Program-made: the position numbers and the translations under genes
Notes under the pieces: model-generated
Seen by the model: only the letters and a program-made list of their open reading frames with translations
Database searches by the model: none
Told to the model about the DNA's origin: nothing
NCBI GenBank assembly: GCA_947461795.1
Contig: CANHMG010000004.1
Span: 1-57,865, forward strand
Reading direction: 5' to 3'
Length of the DNA stretch: 57,865 nt
Origin: Flavobacteriaceae bacterium
GTDB taxonomy: Bacteria > Bacteroidota > Bacteroidia > Flavobacteriales > Flavobacteriaceae
Shown: positions 1 to 10,447 of the stretch, in pieces
Layout: each line of letters begins with the position of its first letter
Numbering within the stretch: position 1 is the first letter of the stretch

Positions 1-105
1 AGGTTTTATATATCGTACAAATGTACCTATTATTAATTTTTAGAATGCCAAAGTTCCCATAAATATATCAACACTAAAGTATTACTTTTGTTAAAAAAAC
101 AAAGC

Positions 106-735
106 ATGAAAGAAATTCTTAGGTATTTTCCAGATCTTACGGAGCTTCAAATCTCACAATTTCAACAATTAGAAGTTTTATATCAAGATTGGAATGCTAA
201 AATAAATCTGATTTCTAGAAAAGATATTGAGGAGTTGTATGTGAAACATGTGTTGCATTCTCTCGCAATCGCCAAAATTCAAAAATTCGAGCCTGGTACT
301 TATGTATTAGATGTTGGAACTGGCGGCGGTTTTCCGGGAATCCCATTAGCGATATTGTTTCCAGAAACTCGATTTTATTTAATTGATGTAATTTTGAAAA
401 AGATTAATGTTGTGAAGGCTGTCGCGGATGCTATTGGATTGAAAAATGTAAAAGCAGAACAATTACGTGCTGAAAATGTCAAAGGCGATTTCGATTTCAT
501 TGTGAGTAGAGCGGTTACCAATATGCCTGATTTCTACATGTGGGTGAAAGATAAAATAAAGAAACAAAACAAGCACGAGTTAAAGAACGGTATCTTGTAT
601 TTGAAAGGTGGCGATTTAACGGAGGAGTTGAAGGATTTCCCTAAGGCAACCGAATATCCAATTGCTGAATTTTTTGAGAATGAATTCTTCGAAACCAAAA
701 AGGTGGTTCATTTGCCTTTGAAGTTTAAGGTATAA
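106..735 (+). CDS. rsmG: 16S rRNA (guanine527-N7)-methyltransferase RsmG
   Basis: ORF 88..735; NLISRKDIEELYVKHVLHSL and LDVGTGGGFPGIPLAI motifs typical of RsmG/GidB. The ATG at 106 (MKEILRYFPDL) is a better start than 88. Confidence 0.93.
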   Translation: MKEILRYFPDLTELQISQFQQLEVLYQDWNAKINLISRKDIEELYVKHVLHSLAIAKIQKFEPGTYVLDVGTGGGFPGIPLAILFPETRFYLIDVILKKINVVKAVADAIGLKNVKAEQLRAENVKGDFDFIVSRAVTNMPDFYMWVKDKIKKQNKHELKNGILYLKGGDLTEELKDFPKATEYPIAEFFENEFFETKKVVHLPLKFKV

Positions 736-745
736 TGATTCAATT

Positions 746-789
746 AAAAAAAAGCCACAAAAGGAAAGTTTTTGTGGCTTTTTTTTTAG
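746..789. terminator. bidirectional intrinsic terminator between convergent genes
   Basis: aaaaaaaagccacaaaa-ggaaag-tttttgtggcttttttttt hairpin with A-run and T-run. Confidence 0.85.
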
Positions 790-802
790 TTATTAATTTG
801 AC

Positions 803-1822
803 TTATTTTTTTACAATTTTTCGAATTGTTTTCCCTGAGTTAGTTTCAATTGTAGCATTATAAATACCACTTTGTAGATTCCCTAGAGAGACGGAGTCTT
901 CAATGTTTGAATTCTCAAAAACAATTCTGCCGCTAATGTCAGTAATCGTAACACGAATTATTTTCTGATTTTGATTATCGAAATAAAGTCGATCTTGAGT
1001 AGGATTCGGATATATTGTCATTGCATTATTAATGGTAATACTTTGATTAACGCCAAGGGGAAGATTATATTTTTCGAATTGATCATAAACTTCATTATTG
1101 ATGCCTTGTAGTGGAACATTAACAATCGTATGAGATGACCTAAAGATTGGAGAATTTGAACCGCCATTAATATAATAATAATGTAAGGTTTGTTCTATTG
1201 TACCTACAGTGCCTAAAAATCCAAGAGTCATTGTAATGTTTTGAATTGATTTAAGTCGTGTTACTTCATAGGATGTTACTCCTGTTCCGTCAATATTGAG
1301 ATTTAAGGTTCCATAAGCGTCAACACTAACATTTATTGTTCCGGTAACATTTCCGTTTGTATTTCCAGAAGTAAAAGTTCCGGCTAAGTTATCTAAGTTT
1401 GAGTAGCCATAACTTAATGGAAAAGTTCCTAATAATGCATTGTTAGTTGCAAAATTAAGTTCAATTTGTGGATTTATAAGTCCAGTAATCGAAACTACTC
1501 CTAGGATTTCTTTAGAATAGATTTTAGAATCTGAAACATTTAGGCCAATGGTAGAAACGGTAACTGTACTAGTTGTTGTGTTAGGGTAAGTGGTGATTTC
1601 TTGTAAAGTTGGAGTGAGATTATTATCAGTTGATGATCCAATTTGAGTTAAATCGACAAAATTCCAGGATGCACTTTGTCCTGAAGGGTTTTGATCAAGA
1701 GGAATAGAAGTAGAAACAACAGTGTAAGTTGATCCATTAACTGGATAATAAGAATTAATCGGTGCCTGTGCATTACAAACCATTGAAAAAATTAGAATTG
1801 CAAAAAGTAATTTTGATTTCAT
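803..1822 (-). CDS. secreted protein with T9SS type A C-terminal sorting domain
   Basis: N-terminal signal peptide (MKSKLLFAILIFSMVCNAQ); C-terminus IYPNPTQDRLYF...ITDISGRIV...LQSGIYNATIET...RKIVKK. Confidence 0.85.
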   Translation of the reverse strand: MKSKLLFAILIFSMVCNAQAPINSYYPVNGSTYTVVSTSIPLDQNPSGQSASWNFVDLTQIGSSTDNNLTPTLQEITTYPNTTTSTVTVSTIGLNVSDSKIYSKEILGVVSITGLINPQIELNFATNNALLGTFPLSYGYSNLDNLAGTFTSGNTNGNVTGTINVSVDAYGTLNLNIDGTGVTSYEVTRLKSIQNITMTLGFLGTVGTIEQTLHYYYINGGSNSPIFRSSHTIVNVPLQGINNEVYDQFEKYNLPLGVNQSITINNAMTIYPNPTQDRLYFDNQNQKIIRVTITDISGRIVFENSNIEDSVSLGNLQSGIYNATIETNSGKTIRKIVKK

Positions 1823-1897
1823 AAAAATTGAATTTAAAAATAGACTTCGAAAGTACTAAATATTTCTTTTTCAGAGCAATAAAAAAAGTCTATAATA

Positions 1898-2850
1898 ACC
1901 CGTTGGGTGTGATTATTTGAAGTAAAATAAATTGATAAAATATTGGTCAAGATGCTGAAATTCAGTATTCTTAAGTCGCATAAATAACCAATAACAATGT
2001 CAAATATAATAAAAAAATATTTAAGAGTTTTAGAAGTTATAAGTTCTTTGAATTGAGAACTAGAACGTAAATCAGATGTTGCATAAAAAAAATGTCTGAT
2101 TTAGAAGTATTTGCAATGAGATTAACGGTAGAATTCATGTCGATTGATATCGAAAACTCTATATTTAAAGAGATTAGTAAGGCACAAATACCTAATTTAA
2201 TTGAGCGAAGTCAGTTTAATAAAAGTAGACGAAAATTATTTTTATTTTTAGAATAAGTAAGAACAAAATTACCCTCTCGGTTTTTAGAATTTGAAGATTA
2301 TTATATTGTTGATCGTGTGCCTTTGGAAATTTGCAAGTTTGTTCGTCATAGGAGAATTAAAATTTGTAATAACGATTATTAAACTTCTCCTTCAAAAGGG
2401 TTTTGCGCATCTCAAAATAACTGGTTTTACAGATATAAATTGAATGGAGCTTTTTCTGTAGTTTGCGTTTTTCATTCTTTAGCTAATACAAAATCGGAAG
2501 TTCACAATCTTCATTTTTTGAAAAATATATAACACCAAATATCTAATTGTGTCTTGCTTGGTGATAGAGGTTACTTATCTCAAAGCATTCAGTTAGATTT
2601 ATTTCAAACTGTAAATATCAGTTTAGAAATACCAAAAAGATTATAAGTCACAACCTTATATCAATAGAAAATCAAGAAAAAGGATTGAAACATTATTTTC
2701 ACAATTATGCTAAAACTTTTTAAAGGTTTTAATACAAGAATTTTAGCAAAAATAACAGCATTAACATTGGTTCAAGGTATCAATAAATTCATTTTTGATA
2801 GATCAATAAACAATATTAAAAATCAAATAATTTAATTACACCCAACGGGT
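1898..2850 (+). mobile_element. degenerate IS982-family-like insertion sequence (about 953 bp)
   Basis: Perfect terminal inverted repeats ACCCGTTGGGTGT (1898-1910) / ACACCCAACGGGT (2838-2850) flanking a decayed transposase reading frame. Confidence 0.82.
1997..2835 (+). pseudogene. IS982-like transposase pseudogene
   Basis: Conceptual translation MSNIIKKYLRVLEVISSLN*ELERKSDVA*...MSDLEVFAMRLTVEF...FEDYYIVDRVPLEICKFVRHRRIKICNNDY*TSPSKGFCASQNNWFYRYKLNG...CVLLGDRGYLSQSIQLDLFQ...TRILAKITALTLVQGINKFIFDRSINNIKNQII*; several in-frame TAA/TGA stops, frameshifts and an internal deletion. Confidence 0.82.
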
Positions 2851-3065
2851 TATAGTTAATTATAAGCAAACTAGAATTTAAAATTTATGTTAAATTTTAA
2901 CATTTTTACAATAGTTACGTATTTCATCGTTTTTTATTGTAGAATGTCGATGATTCTTGGTTATAATGTTAAATAATAATTACTTTGGTGTAAGACTAAT
3001 TTTTTATTTAAACAGGATTGCTAAAGCCTGAATCAAGTAAGCTAAATTTTAATAAAATAAAATAA

Positions 3066-3557
3066 ATGGAAACATTAAAAATGATTAATTCTAAGTTTGG
3101 TTTAGCAAGTGTTCTACTTGTAAGTGTATTCTCTTTTTTAATTACATCATGTTCTAGTGATAGTAAAAGTTCAGAAAATAGAGTAGAGAGTTCAATTATA
3201 CCGGAATCCTGGGGTGACAGACCTATAACAGTGACAGAATCACCAATCAGTTTAAGCTCGAAAAATGTTGTCTTTAATGTTTGGGATAGTGGACAAATTG
3301 ATGGTGACATTATTACACTTGTTGTAAATGGTAGAATTGTTCTAGATACCTATGAACTTACTGGTTCAGAATTTAGTGTGCCAGTGGAATTAGACAATTT
3401 AGGGTATAATTATGTGCTTTTATATGCTCATAATGAGGGTAGTATTTCGCCAAATACTGCTGCATTGTCAATGACAGATAGCGATGGAAACTATCAACTT
3501 CTTACACTTTCAGCTGATCTTCTGAGTAATAGTGCTTGTGATCTTATTGTACAGTAA
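3066..3557 (+). CDS. small hypothetical lipoprotein
   Basis: Lipobox-like FLITSCSSD after an N-terminal hydrophobic stretch; no further homology recognised. Confidence 0.6.
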   Translation: METLKMINSKFGLASVLLVSVFSFLITSCSSDSKSSENRVESSIIPESWGDRPITVTESPISLSSKNVVFNVWDSGQIDGDIITLVVNGRIVLDTYELTGSEFSVPVELDNLGYNYVLLYAHNEGSISPNTAALSMTDSDGNYQLLTLSADLLSNSACDLIVQ

Positions 3558-3700
3558 TTTTTGTAAGAGAGAATTATTAATAAGTAGAAAATTAAAATAA
3601 TAAGTTAGTAATTACTGTATAGATTGAATTTTTAGTAAGTAAAATTTATATCAAAATCATAAAGCTAAAAAAGGAATCTTAATTTTTCAATGATACTATA

Positions 3701-3744
3701 AAAAAAGTTGTTGTTTCAAATAATGGAACAACAACTTTTTTTTT
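3701..3744. terminator. bidirectional intrinsic terminator
   Basis: aaaaaagttgttgtttcaaataatggaacaacaacttttttttt hairpin between convergent genes. Confidence 0.85.
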
Positions 3745-3753
3745 ATAAGATAA

Positions 3754-5385
3754 TTAAATTTCTCCCAAAAATGGATAGCGATAATCTTCTGGAGTAACAA
3801 AAGTTTCTTTGATGGTTCTTGGAGATGCCCAACGTAACAAATTCAGTGCAGAACCTGCTTTGTCATTAGTACCTGATGCTCTTGCTCCACCAAAAGGTTG
3901 CATTCCAACAACAGCTCCGGTAGGTTTGTCATTGACGTAGAAATTTCCTGCAGCATTTTGAAGCGCTGTTGTTGCTTCTTCAATAGCATAACGATCTTGA
4001 CTGAAAACAGCACCTGTTAATGCATATTCGGAAGTTTGATCTACAAGTTGCAAAGTCTCATTCCATTTGGAATCTTCATAGACATAAATAGTCATTACAG
4101 GACCGAACAATTCTGTTTCCATCGTTGTATATTTTGGGTCTGTAGTGACAATAACTGTAGGTTCTATAAAATAACCTTTCGATTTGTCATAGTTCCCGCC
4201 AATGATGATTTCTGCATTGGTGTCTTTTTTAGCTTGGTCGATGTAACTCGCCAATTTATCAAAAGATCCTTCGTGAATAACGGCAGTAATAAAATTACTA
4301 AAATCTTCTGGCGAACCCATTTTCATGGATTTTACATCAGTAATTAGTTGCGATTTAACGTCATTCCACAAGCTTTTTGGAATATAAGCTCTAGAAGCTG
4401 CGGAACATTTTTGTCCTTGAAATTCAAAGGCTCCACGGGCAATTCCTGTAACTACTTGTTTTACATTGGCACTTGGATGTGCAATAATGAAATCTTTTCC
4501 ACCAGTTTCCCCAACAATTCTTGGATAGGTTTTATAGTGATGAATATTCATTCCAATGGTTTTCCATATGTCTTTGAAAACATGAGTGGAACCTGTAAAG
4601 TGAACTCCTGCAAAATCACGACTCGCAAAAACAGTTTCGCTTATCATTTGAGCATCACCAAAAACTACATTGATAACACCATCAGGAAGACCAGCTTCTT
4701 TAAAGATATCTATGATGATTTTAGCGGAAAAGACTTGGCTATCGCTTGGTTTCCATAGTACCACATTGCCCATCATCGCAGCACTAGCAGGAAGATTCGC
4801 AGCAATGGCTGTAAAATTGAAAGGCGTTATAGCATACACAAAACCTTCTAAAGGACGATATTCCAAACGATTCCATACTGCAGAATCTGATTTGGGTTGG
4901 TCGTTATAGATTTGTGTCATGAATTCAACGTTATAACGTAAAAAGTCAATCAATTCACACGAAGCATCAATTTCTGCTTGAAAAATAGTCTTCGATTGCG
5001 CAATCATTGTCGCTGCATTGATGCGAGCTCGATACGGACCCGCAATTAATTCGGCTGCTTTTAAGAAAATGGCAGCACGTTGTTCCCACGCCATATTGGC
5101 CCATTTAGTTTTAGATTCTAACGCATTAGCAATGGCTTTTTCAACATGTTTTTTCTCTGCTAAATGATAGGTACCAACGATATGTTGATGATCATGAGGA
5201 GCAGACATGGTCCGTGTATTTCCTGTTTTTATTTCTTCGCTACCAATGTATAAAGGCACCTCGATTTTTTCGTTCCACATCTTTTTGTAAGCTGCTAAAA
5301 CAGCCGCTTTTTCAGGCGAATTAGGTGCGTACGATTTTACAGGTTCGTTAACTGCTTTGGGTACGTGAAAGAATCCTTTGAGCAT
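3754..5385 (-). CDS. pruA: L-glutamate gamma-semialdehyde (1-pyrroline-5-carboxylate) dehydrogenase
   Basis: ORF 3754..5469; MLKGFFHVPKAVNEPVKSYAPNSPEK, FTGSTHVFK, VGETGGKDFIIAHPSA, GQKCSAASRAYIP, ELFGPVMTIYVY motifs. Start likely MLKGF at 5385. Confidence 0.93.
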   Translation of the reverse strand: MLKGFFHVPKAVNEPVKSYAPNSPEKAAVLAAYKKMWNEKIEVPLYIGSEEIKTGNTRTMSAPHDHQHIVGTYHLAEKKHVEKAIANALESKTKWANMAWEQRAAIFLKAAELIAGPYRARINAATMIAQSKTIFQAEIDASCELIDFLRYNVEFMTQIYNDQPKSDSAVWNRLEYRPLEGFVYAITPFNFTAIAANLPASAAMMGNVVLWKPSDSQVFSAKIIIDIFKEAGLPDGVINVVFGDAQMISETVFASRDFAGVHFTGSTHVFKDIWKTIGMNIHHYKTYPRIVGETGGKDFIIAHPSANVKQVVTGIARGAFEFQGQKCSAASRAYIPKSLWNDVKSQLITDVKSMKMGSPEDFSNFITAVIHEGSFDKLASYIDQAKKDTNAEIIIGGNYDKSKGYFIEPTVIVTTDPKYTTMETELFGPVMTIYVYEDSKWNETLQLVDQTSEYALTGAVFSQDRYAIEEATTALQNAAGNFYVNDKPTGAVVGMQPFGGARASGTNDKAGSALNLLRWASPRTIKETFVTPEDYRYPFLGEI

Positions 5386-5502
5386 ATTTTTGAATGTTGA
5401 TTGTTGTAGATTGTCGGTTTTAAAATCGAGTACAAAAGTACAAAGGTTTATTGGAAAATTAGGCGACAAAACGGAATAAATTATTACTTGATTTCGTAGT
5501 TT

Positions 5503-5648
5503 CTAGCCCAGATAGTAGTGGAAAGCTTTTTGTTTTTGCGACTATTTTTTGGTAGCAGAAAAAAGCGACCGAAGGAAGCTCTTTTGATGCTAAACAAAGA
5601 AAGGAGCAAGGACAAATACTTGGAACGGATAGCTGGAGTGGCTTCTAG
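5503..5648 (-). repeat. diverged copy (copy a) of the dispersed flavobacterial intergenic repeat
   Basis: tagcccagatagtagtggaaagc ... ggaacggatagctggagtggcttctag; end blocks resemble the other copies in reverse orientation. Confidence 0.5.
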
Positions 5649-6031
5649 TTTAAAGCGAAAGGAGCACTTAATTTAAAAGTGGGCACAATCACTTGGAAAT
5701 TTTTAGTAGAGGTAAAGTTGATCATGTTGAAATACCCATGCATGGCGCCAAAAGGAGATGAAAGTAAGCAGCCAGAATTGTAAGTATGTATTTCTCCAGG
5801 TTTTAAAACGGGCTTTTTTCCTATAACACCTTCGCCATCAACAGTTTCTTTTTCGTTTAAAGAATCAAAAATTTCCCAATGTCTTGAAGTAAGTTGAACC
5901 GAATCTTTACTGTGATTTTCTATGGAAACTTCGTAACTGAAAGCAAAATGTATTTTATGATTTTTGAAGTAGGTTCCTTCAAAATTTGTTAATACCGAAA
6001 TTTTTATGCCTTGGGTGATTTGAGTAACCAT
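5645..6031 (-). CDS. apaG: ApaG domain protein
   Basis: YEVSIENHSKDSVQLTSRHWEIFDS...VDGEGVIGKKPVLKPGEIHTYNSGCLLSSPFGAMHGYF is ApaG signature. Confidence 0.93.
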   Translation of the reverse strand: MVTQITQGIKISVLTNFEGTYFKNHKIHFAFSYEVSIENHSKDSVQLTSRHWEIFDSLNEKETVDGEGVIGKKPVLKPGEIHTYNSGCLLSSPFGAMHGYFNMINFTSTKNFQVIVPTFKLSAPFALN

Positions 6032-6105
6032 GATTTTCTTTGAATTTTGAATATCAAATTTACGAAAAAATCAATTTTAGAGAATAATTTAAAGTTAAAT
6101 TTTAT

Positions 6106-7359
6106 TTAATTGATGATATCTGTTGAACTTGCTACTGCTTTTCCTATGATTCGGTCGTAGCGTTGGTTGTTTTCTTTGTAATAAATCAAAGCAAAATAAT
6201 TGTCTTCCGTTTGAAAAAAGTTACCATCGATGGCATTGGAATTGTCTATTTTTCCGGCTTTGTCAGCCACCACATATTGGTAATTGGTAAAGCCTTGTTT
6301 GATCATAATCGCTTTCTCATAGACCGCTTTCTCGGCATTATAGTCCATTTTGCTTTCCGTATTTATCGCATAATTATTGAACATTCCATTGACGTAAATA
6401 TCTTTTTTCTCATAGAATGAAGGCGCGGATAAGGTAAAGTAAGCCCAAACATAATCCGCTTCAATTTCGTTGTTCTCTACATTGAGTGTTTTAATCAAAA
6501 AATTACCATTATAATCGGGATTATAGGTATAAGGCTGCCTAGCCCGAGCTTCATCGGTGTAGAGATATGCGTTGTAAACCCCGCCTTGTGAATCGATTTT
6601 AGCAACATTATTGGTTGCGGCTCTAACATCTTTGTTTTCAAAATATCGAAATTCATTTCCTGCCCAAAATTGAGTTTCTGTATCGTATTTGTATATCAAA
6701 TCGTTGGCTAATGTAAACATAGGTTTGATGTTCGTAATGCCAGAATTAAGTTTCCCGTTTTGGAGTAAAAGCACTTTTACATTGGTCAGTGGACTCTGAA
6801 AAGTTATGCTTGTTGATTTTACAGAAAATTCAATGTTGTGTTTGTAATTGGCATCAGCAATATTTCGTGCTCTTTTTATTTGCATGGGAACCGAGACGAT
6901 ATTTTCATACAAAATAAATTTTCTTGAGAAAACAATATCTCCATTTTCATCTACAATTTTAATAATATAATTTCCACTAACTAGTAGTTGTGTGTTTCGA
7001 TTCGGAAATTGAATTCGATAATGGGAATAAAGTTGTAATGCGTTGTAGGAGTTTGTATAATCTATAATTCGTTGATTGTCGAATCCTCTCATGTATTCGT
7101 TTATCGAAAGCTGTGATTGTTTCCAATCGTAATCACAATGAATGATTTGATAATAATAATTGGCTTCGTTTCCATGTAAATCATCAAATTGCAATTGAAA
7201 GGAATCTCCTAATTGAAAAACAGGGACAATGTTTTGCTTGTTTTGAACAAACGTAATGGTTTTGATATGAAAAGGAGGAGCTACTTCTTTTTCCACTTGA
7301 GCTGAAGCAAATGAAACTACAATGAGTAGCAATATCGAGGTGAATATAGGTTTTAGCAT
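6106..7359 (-). CDS. DUF5103-like secreted protein (type IX secretion plug protein family)
   Basis: Signal peptide; PVFQLGDSFQLQFDDLHGNEANYYYQIIHCDYDWKQSQLSINEYMRGFDNQRI typical of the family. Confidence 0.75.
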   Translation of the reverse strand: MLKPIFTSILLLIVVSFASAQVEKEVAPPFHIKTITFVQNKQNIVPVFQLGDSFQLQFDDLHGNEANYYYQIIHCDYDWKQSQLSINEYMRGFDNQRIIDYTNSYNALQLYSHYRIQFPNRNTQLLVSGNYIIKIVDENGDIVFSRKFILYENIVSVPMQIKRARNIADANYKHNIEFSVKSTSITFQSPLTNVKVLLLQNGKLNSGITNIKPMFTLANDLIYKYDTETQFWAGNEFRYFENKDVRAATNNVAKIDSQGGVYNAYLYTDEARARQPYTYNPDYNGNFLIKTLNVENNEIEADYVWAYFTLSAPSFYEKKDIYVNGMFNNYAINTESKMDYNAEKAVYEKAIMIKQGFTNYQYVVADKAGKIDNSNAIDGNFFQTEDNYFALIYYKENNQRYDRIIGKAVASSTDIIN

Positions 7360-7429
7360 AGATTTTTTTAAAAATTAAATGTACTAAAAAAATGAATAGT
7401 TAGGTTTTATTAACACCATATTTATGGTG

Positions 7430-8197
7430 TTACTTTTTTGTGCAAACTGGAATAATTTCTCCTTTTGCCAAACAATATTTTTCTACTAAATCTGGAGTAA
7501 GCTTTTTTGTATAATCTACTTCATTTACAGTAAACCCAATATTTCTTAGTTTATCAAAATAATCTCTTCCATAGATTCGTACATGATCGTATTGTCCAAA
7601 TATTTTGGAACGCTCTTTTTGATCCGTTATTGTATCATCAGAAAAAGTCTCGGCTCTATGTAAATCCTGTGGAATTTGGAAAATGCCCATTCCACCTGGC
7701 TTTAAAACTCGAAACAATTCTTGCATCGCTTTCGTGTCATCAGGAATATGTTCTAAAACGTGGTTGCATAAAATCACATCGTAGGTGTCATCTTCAAAGG
7801 GTAGATGACAAATATCTGCTTTTACATCGGCTAATGGTGAAAGCAAATCTGTAGTAGTATATTGTAGATTTTTTTGATTCCGAAACATTTGATAAAAAGC
7901 TTGTTCAGGAGCAAAGTGAAGCACTTTTTTAGATGCTGAAAAAAAATCGGTTTCTTCTTTCAGATACAACCAAAGCAACCGATGTCTTTCTAATGAGAGA
8001 GTGCTTGGTGAAAGCACATTATTGCGTTGAGTTCCGTATCCATAAGGTAAAAAATTGCTGAAGCTTTTTCCGTCGATTGGGTCGGTAAATCGATTGCCTT
8101 TTAATAGAAATGCGAGAATAGGACGCACAACATAACTCAATCGGATGAGGATTGGGCGCGGGATAGTATTGAGTATAAGTTTAAAGATTTTCTTCAT
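7430..8197 (-). CDS. class I SAM-dependent methyltransferase
   Basis: ADICHLPFEDDTYDVILCNHVLEHIPDDTKAMQELFRVLKPGGMGIFQIP. Confidence 0.88.
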   Translation of the reverse strand: MKKIFKLILNTIPRPILIRLSYVVRPILAFLLKGNRFTDPIDGKSFSNFLPYGYGTQRNNVLSPSTLSLERHRLLWLYLKEETDFFSASKKVLHFAPEQAFYQMFRNQKNLQYTTTDLLSPLADVKADICHLPFEDDTYDVILCNHVLEHIPDDTKAMQELFRVLKPGGMGIFQIPQDLHRAETFSDDTITDQKERSKIFGQYDHVRIYGRDYFDKLRNIGFTVNEVDYTKKLTPDLVEKYCLAKGEIIPVCTKK

Positions 8198-9015
8198 TAT
8201 AGCACCAATGGTTGTTTCCGAAATTCATCTTCTTCATGACTAACAATTCCCAATGCTTGATACACATAAGCGAACGTAGAAAGCAATTCTGGTTTCCCAT
8301 CGATAATGGCAACATCATGTTCGAAATGAGCACTTGGTTTTCCATCGGCGGTTAGAATGGTCCAACCGTCTTTGAGTTGTTTGATATTTCTCGTTCCCAT
8401 ATTAATCATAGGTTCAATAGCTACGACCATTCCTTCGACAAAAAGTTTTCCACGACCCCGTTTTCCGTAATTGGGCATTTCTGGATCTTCGTGCATTTTC
8501 TGCCCTAATCCATGGCCAACTAATTCGCGAACAACACCATAACCGTGATCTTCTGTATATTTTTGGATGGCATTCCCCACATCTTCTACACGATTTCCAA
8601 TTCGAAATTCACGAATCCCAACATATAAAGATTCTTTGGTAACTTGAAGAAGTTTTTTAGTTTCAGGGGCGACTTCACCAATTTCAAAAGAATACGCATG
8701 ATCGCCATGATAGCCGTTTTTGAAAGCGCCACAATCCACTGATATCACATCACCTTCTTGAAGTGGAGTGTTGTTTGGAATACCGTGAACGACTTGTGCG
8801 TTTGGACTCATACACAACGAATTCGGGAAGCCATAAAGTCCTAGAAAACTAGGTTCAGCTCCATGATCGCGAATAAACGTTTCTGCTAATTTGTCGAGAT
8901 ATAATGTAGTTACGCCTGGCTTAATTTCACCTGCAATCATTCCTAAAGTTTTAGAAACGATGAGCGCACTTTCACGCATTAATTCAATCTCTTCTCTTGT
9001 TTTTTGGATAATCAT
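8197..9015 (-). CDS. map: type I methionyl aminopeptidase
   Basis: MIIQKTREEIELMRESALIVSKTLG, SVDCGAFKNGYHGDHAYSF, GHGLGQKMHEDPEMPNYG, EPMINMG. Confidence 0.95.
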   Translation of the reverse strand: MIIQKTREEIELMRESALIVSKTLGMIAGEIKPGVTTLYLDKLAETFIRDHGAEPSFLGLYGFPNSLCMSPNAQVVHGIPNNTPLQEGDVISVDCGAFKNGYHGDHAYSFEIGEVAPETKKLLQVTKESLYVGIREFRIGNRVEDVGNAIQKYTEDHGYGVVRELVGHGLGQKMHEDPEMPNYGKRGRGKLFVEGMVVAIEPMINMGTRNIKQLKDGWTILTADGKPSAHFEHDVAIIDGKPELLSTFAYVYQALGIVSHEEDEFRKQPLVL

Positions 9016-9058
9016 TTTGTATCAATTGAGGGCTCAAAAGTAACTATTTTTAGCATAT

Positions 9059-10447
9059 TTATTCAGGATTTGCGATGATTTTATACAACTCTGAATTGGA
9101 AATATAATATCGATTTTCTAAAGCGATTTGAGCCAGTTGCGCGACTACTAAATTATTTTCTCTGGTGTTGACTAAAAACATGGAACTTTCACCAAAAGAA
9201 AAAAGTCGTTCTTCTGAAGTTAACATGATGGAGTTGTCAGCAACCAAACTTCCAATAAATTGTTTTTGTTTTTGCAAGGATTGAATTTCAATTTGTTGCG
9301 CTTTAATTTTGTTCGAAAGTTGTACTTTTTCTAAAGCTAAAGCAAACTGAGATTCTTGTAGTTTGAATTTAGCAATTTTCAAATCCCCGCGTTCTTTTCG
9401 TAAAAAAAGTGGGAAATAAAAATTCATTCCAATTTTATAATCTTCAAAACGATAGTTGTCAAACGCATTTGGTTCGGATAAATACATGTAACCAACATCT
9501 ATTTTGGGCAACAAACTATTGGCTTTGAGTTTCCGCTCTACATTGAGAATATCCACTTTACTTTGAATTGCATTAATTTTGGGATGGTTCGTTATGGAGA
9601 AATCGCTATTCAAAATATCATTTGTTTTTAATGTTTCCTGAATGGTAAATTCTAATTTTTCTTCCGGTATTAACGTATCCGAAAGTTCCAAAGGAATCGA
9701 GTTTTCCAACCACAGATAATTGGCTAATTCGAGTTTGGCTTTGGAAAGTTTTAGATTCGAATCTTCCAAACTTAACAAACGATTTTTTACAATAATTCCA
9801 GCTTCAACACTATCAATGGCTGGCTTGTCTCCTTGTTCGATTAATGATTTCACCCCTTTGAAACGCATTTTTGCATTGGAGGCGTAATTTTCATAAAGCT
9901 TCACTTCACTATAACTTCGTTTCCAATTGAAATAGGCAACTGACGCATCATACAATACCGCAATAGCATTGAGTTTTCTTTCCGCTTGGCTCAAACGAAT
10001 TTGCATTTTTGCTTTTCGTAAATCGGCCATTCTTTGATTGATAAACAATCCTTGACCTAAAGGAACTGTAATCCCCAGTGAAGTTAAACCTTGGTTAGGC
10101 ATCGTGTTTTCTGGATTTAAGAATACACCTTCACTGTTGTCGAAACCTGCTTTAATTTCAACGCCATACCATGTTGGAATCTTGAAACTGCTATTCAAAA
10201 GCGAATAATATTCGCTGTCTTTGAATTGTTTCTTTGAAAAATCCACTTCTATTTTTGGGTCGAAACTACCTCGAGCTCTCATTAAGTTTGCTTGCGCCAT
10301 ACTGATTTCAAGATTTGCAGACTTAACCAATGGATGGAATTTTTTTACTTGTCCCAAGAATTCATTATAAGTGAAATCAGTTGGACTGGTGTTTTGTCCA
10401 AAACAAGATATAGCTGTAAATAAGAAAACAGAAAGTAGGTTTCTCAT
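9059..10447 (-). CDS. TolC-family outer membrane efflux protein
   Basis: Signal peptide; SANLEISMAQANLMRARGSFDPKIEVD and long coiled-coil repeats typical of OEP/TolC. Confidence 0.85.
   Translation of the reverse strand: MRNLLSVFLFTAISCFGQNTSPTDFTYNEFLGQVKKFHPLVKSANLEISMAQANLMRARGSFDPKIEVDFSKKQFKDSEYYSLLNSSFKIPTWYGVEIKAGFDNSEGVFLNPENTMPNQGLTSLGITVPLGQGLFINQRMADLRKAKMQIRLSQAERKLNAIAVLYDASVAYFNWKRSYSEVKLYENYASNAKMRFKGVKSLIEQGDKPAIDSVEAGIIVKNRLLSLEDSNLKLSKAKLELANYLWLENSIPLELSDTLIPEEKLEFTIQETLKTNDILNSDFSITNHPKINAIQSKVDILNVERKLKANSLLPKIDVGYMYLSEPNAFDNYRFEDYKIGMNFYFPLFLRKERGDLKIAKFKLQESQFALALEKVQLSNKIKAQQIEIQSLQKQKQFIGSLVADNSIMLTSEERLFSFGESSMFLVNTRENNLVVAQLAQIALENRYYISNSELYKIIANPE

Noticed and set aside
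1890-2858. Target-site duplication of the IS982-like element (tataata / tatagtta)
   Set aside because: Flanks are similar but not identical and AT-rich, so a duplication cannot be asserted.
3008-3310. 100-aa - strand ORF antisense to the small lipoprotein
   Set aside because: No signal or domain; the + strand ORF has a lipobox and a suitable upstream region.
4036-4909. Three + strand ORFs antisense to pruA
   Set aside because: They lie wholly within a strongly supported dehydrogenase gene on the other strand and have shadow-ORF-like composition.
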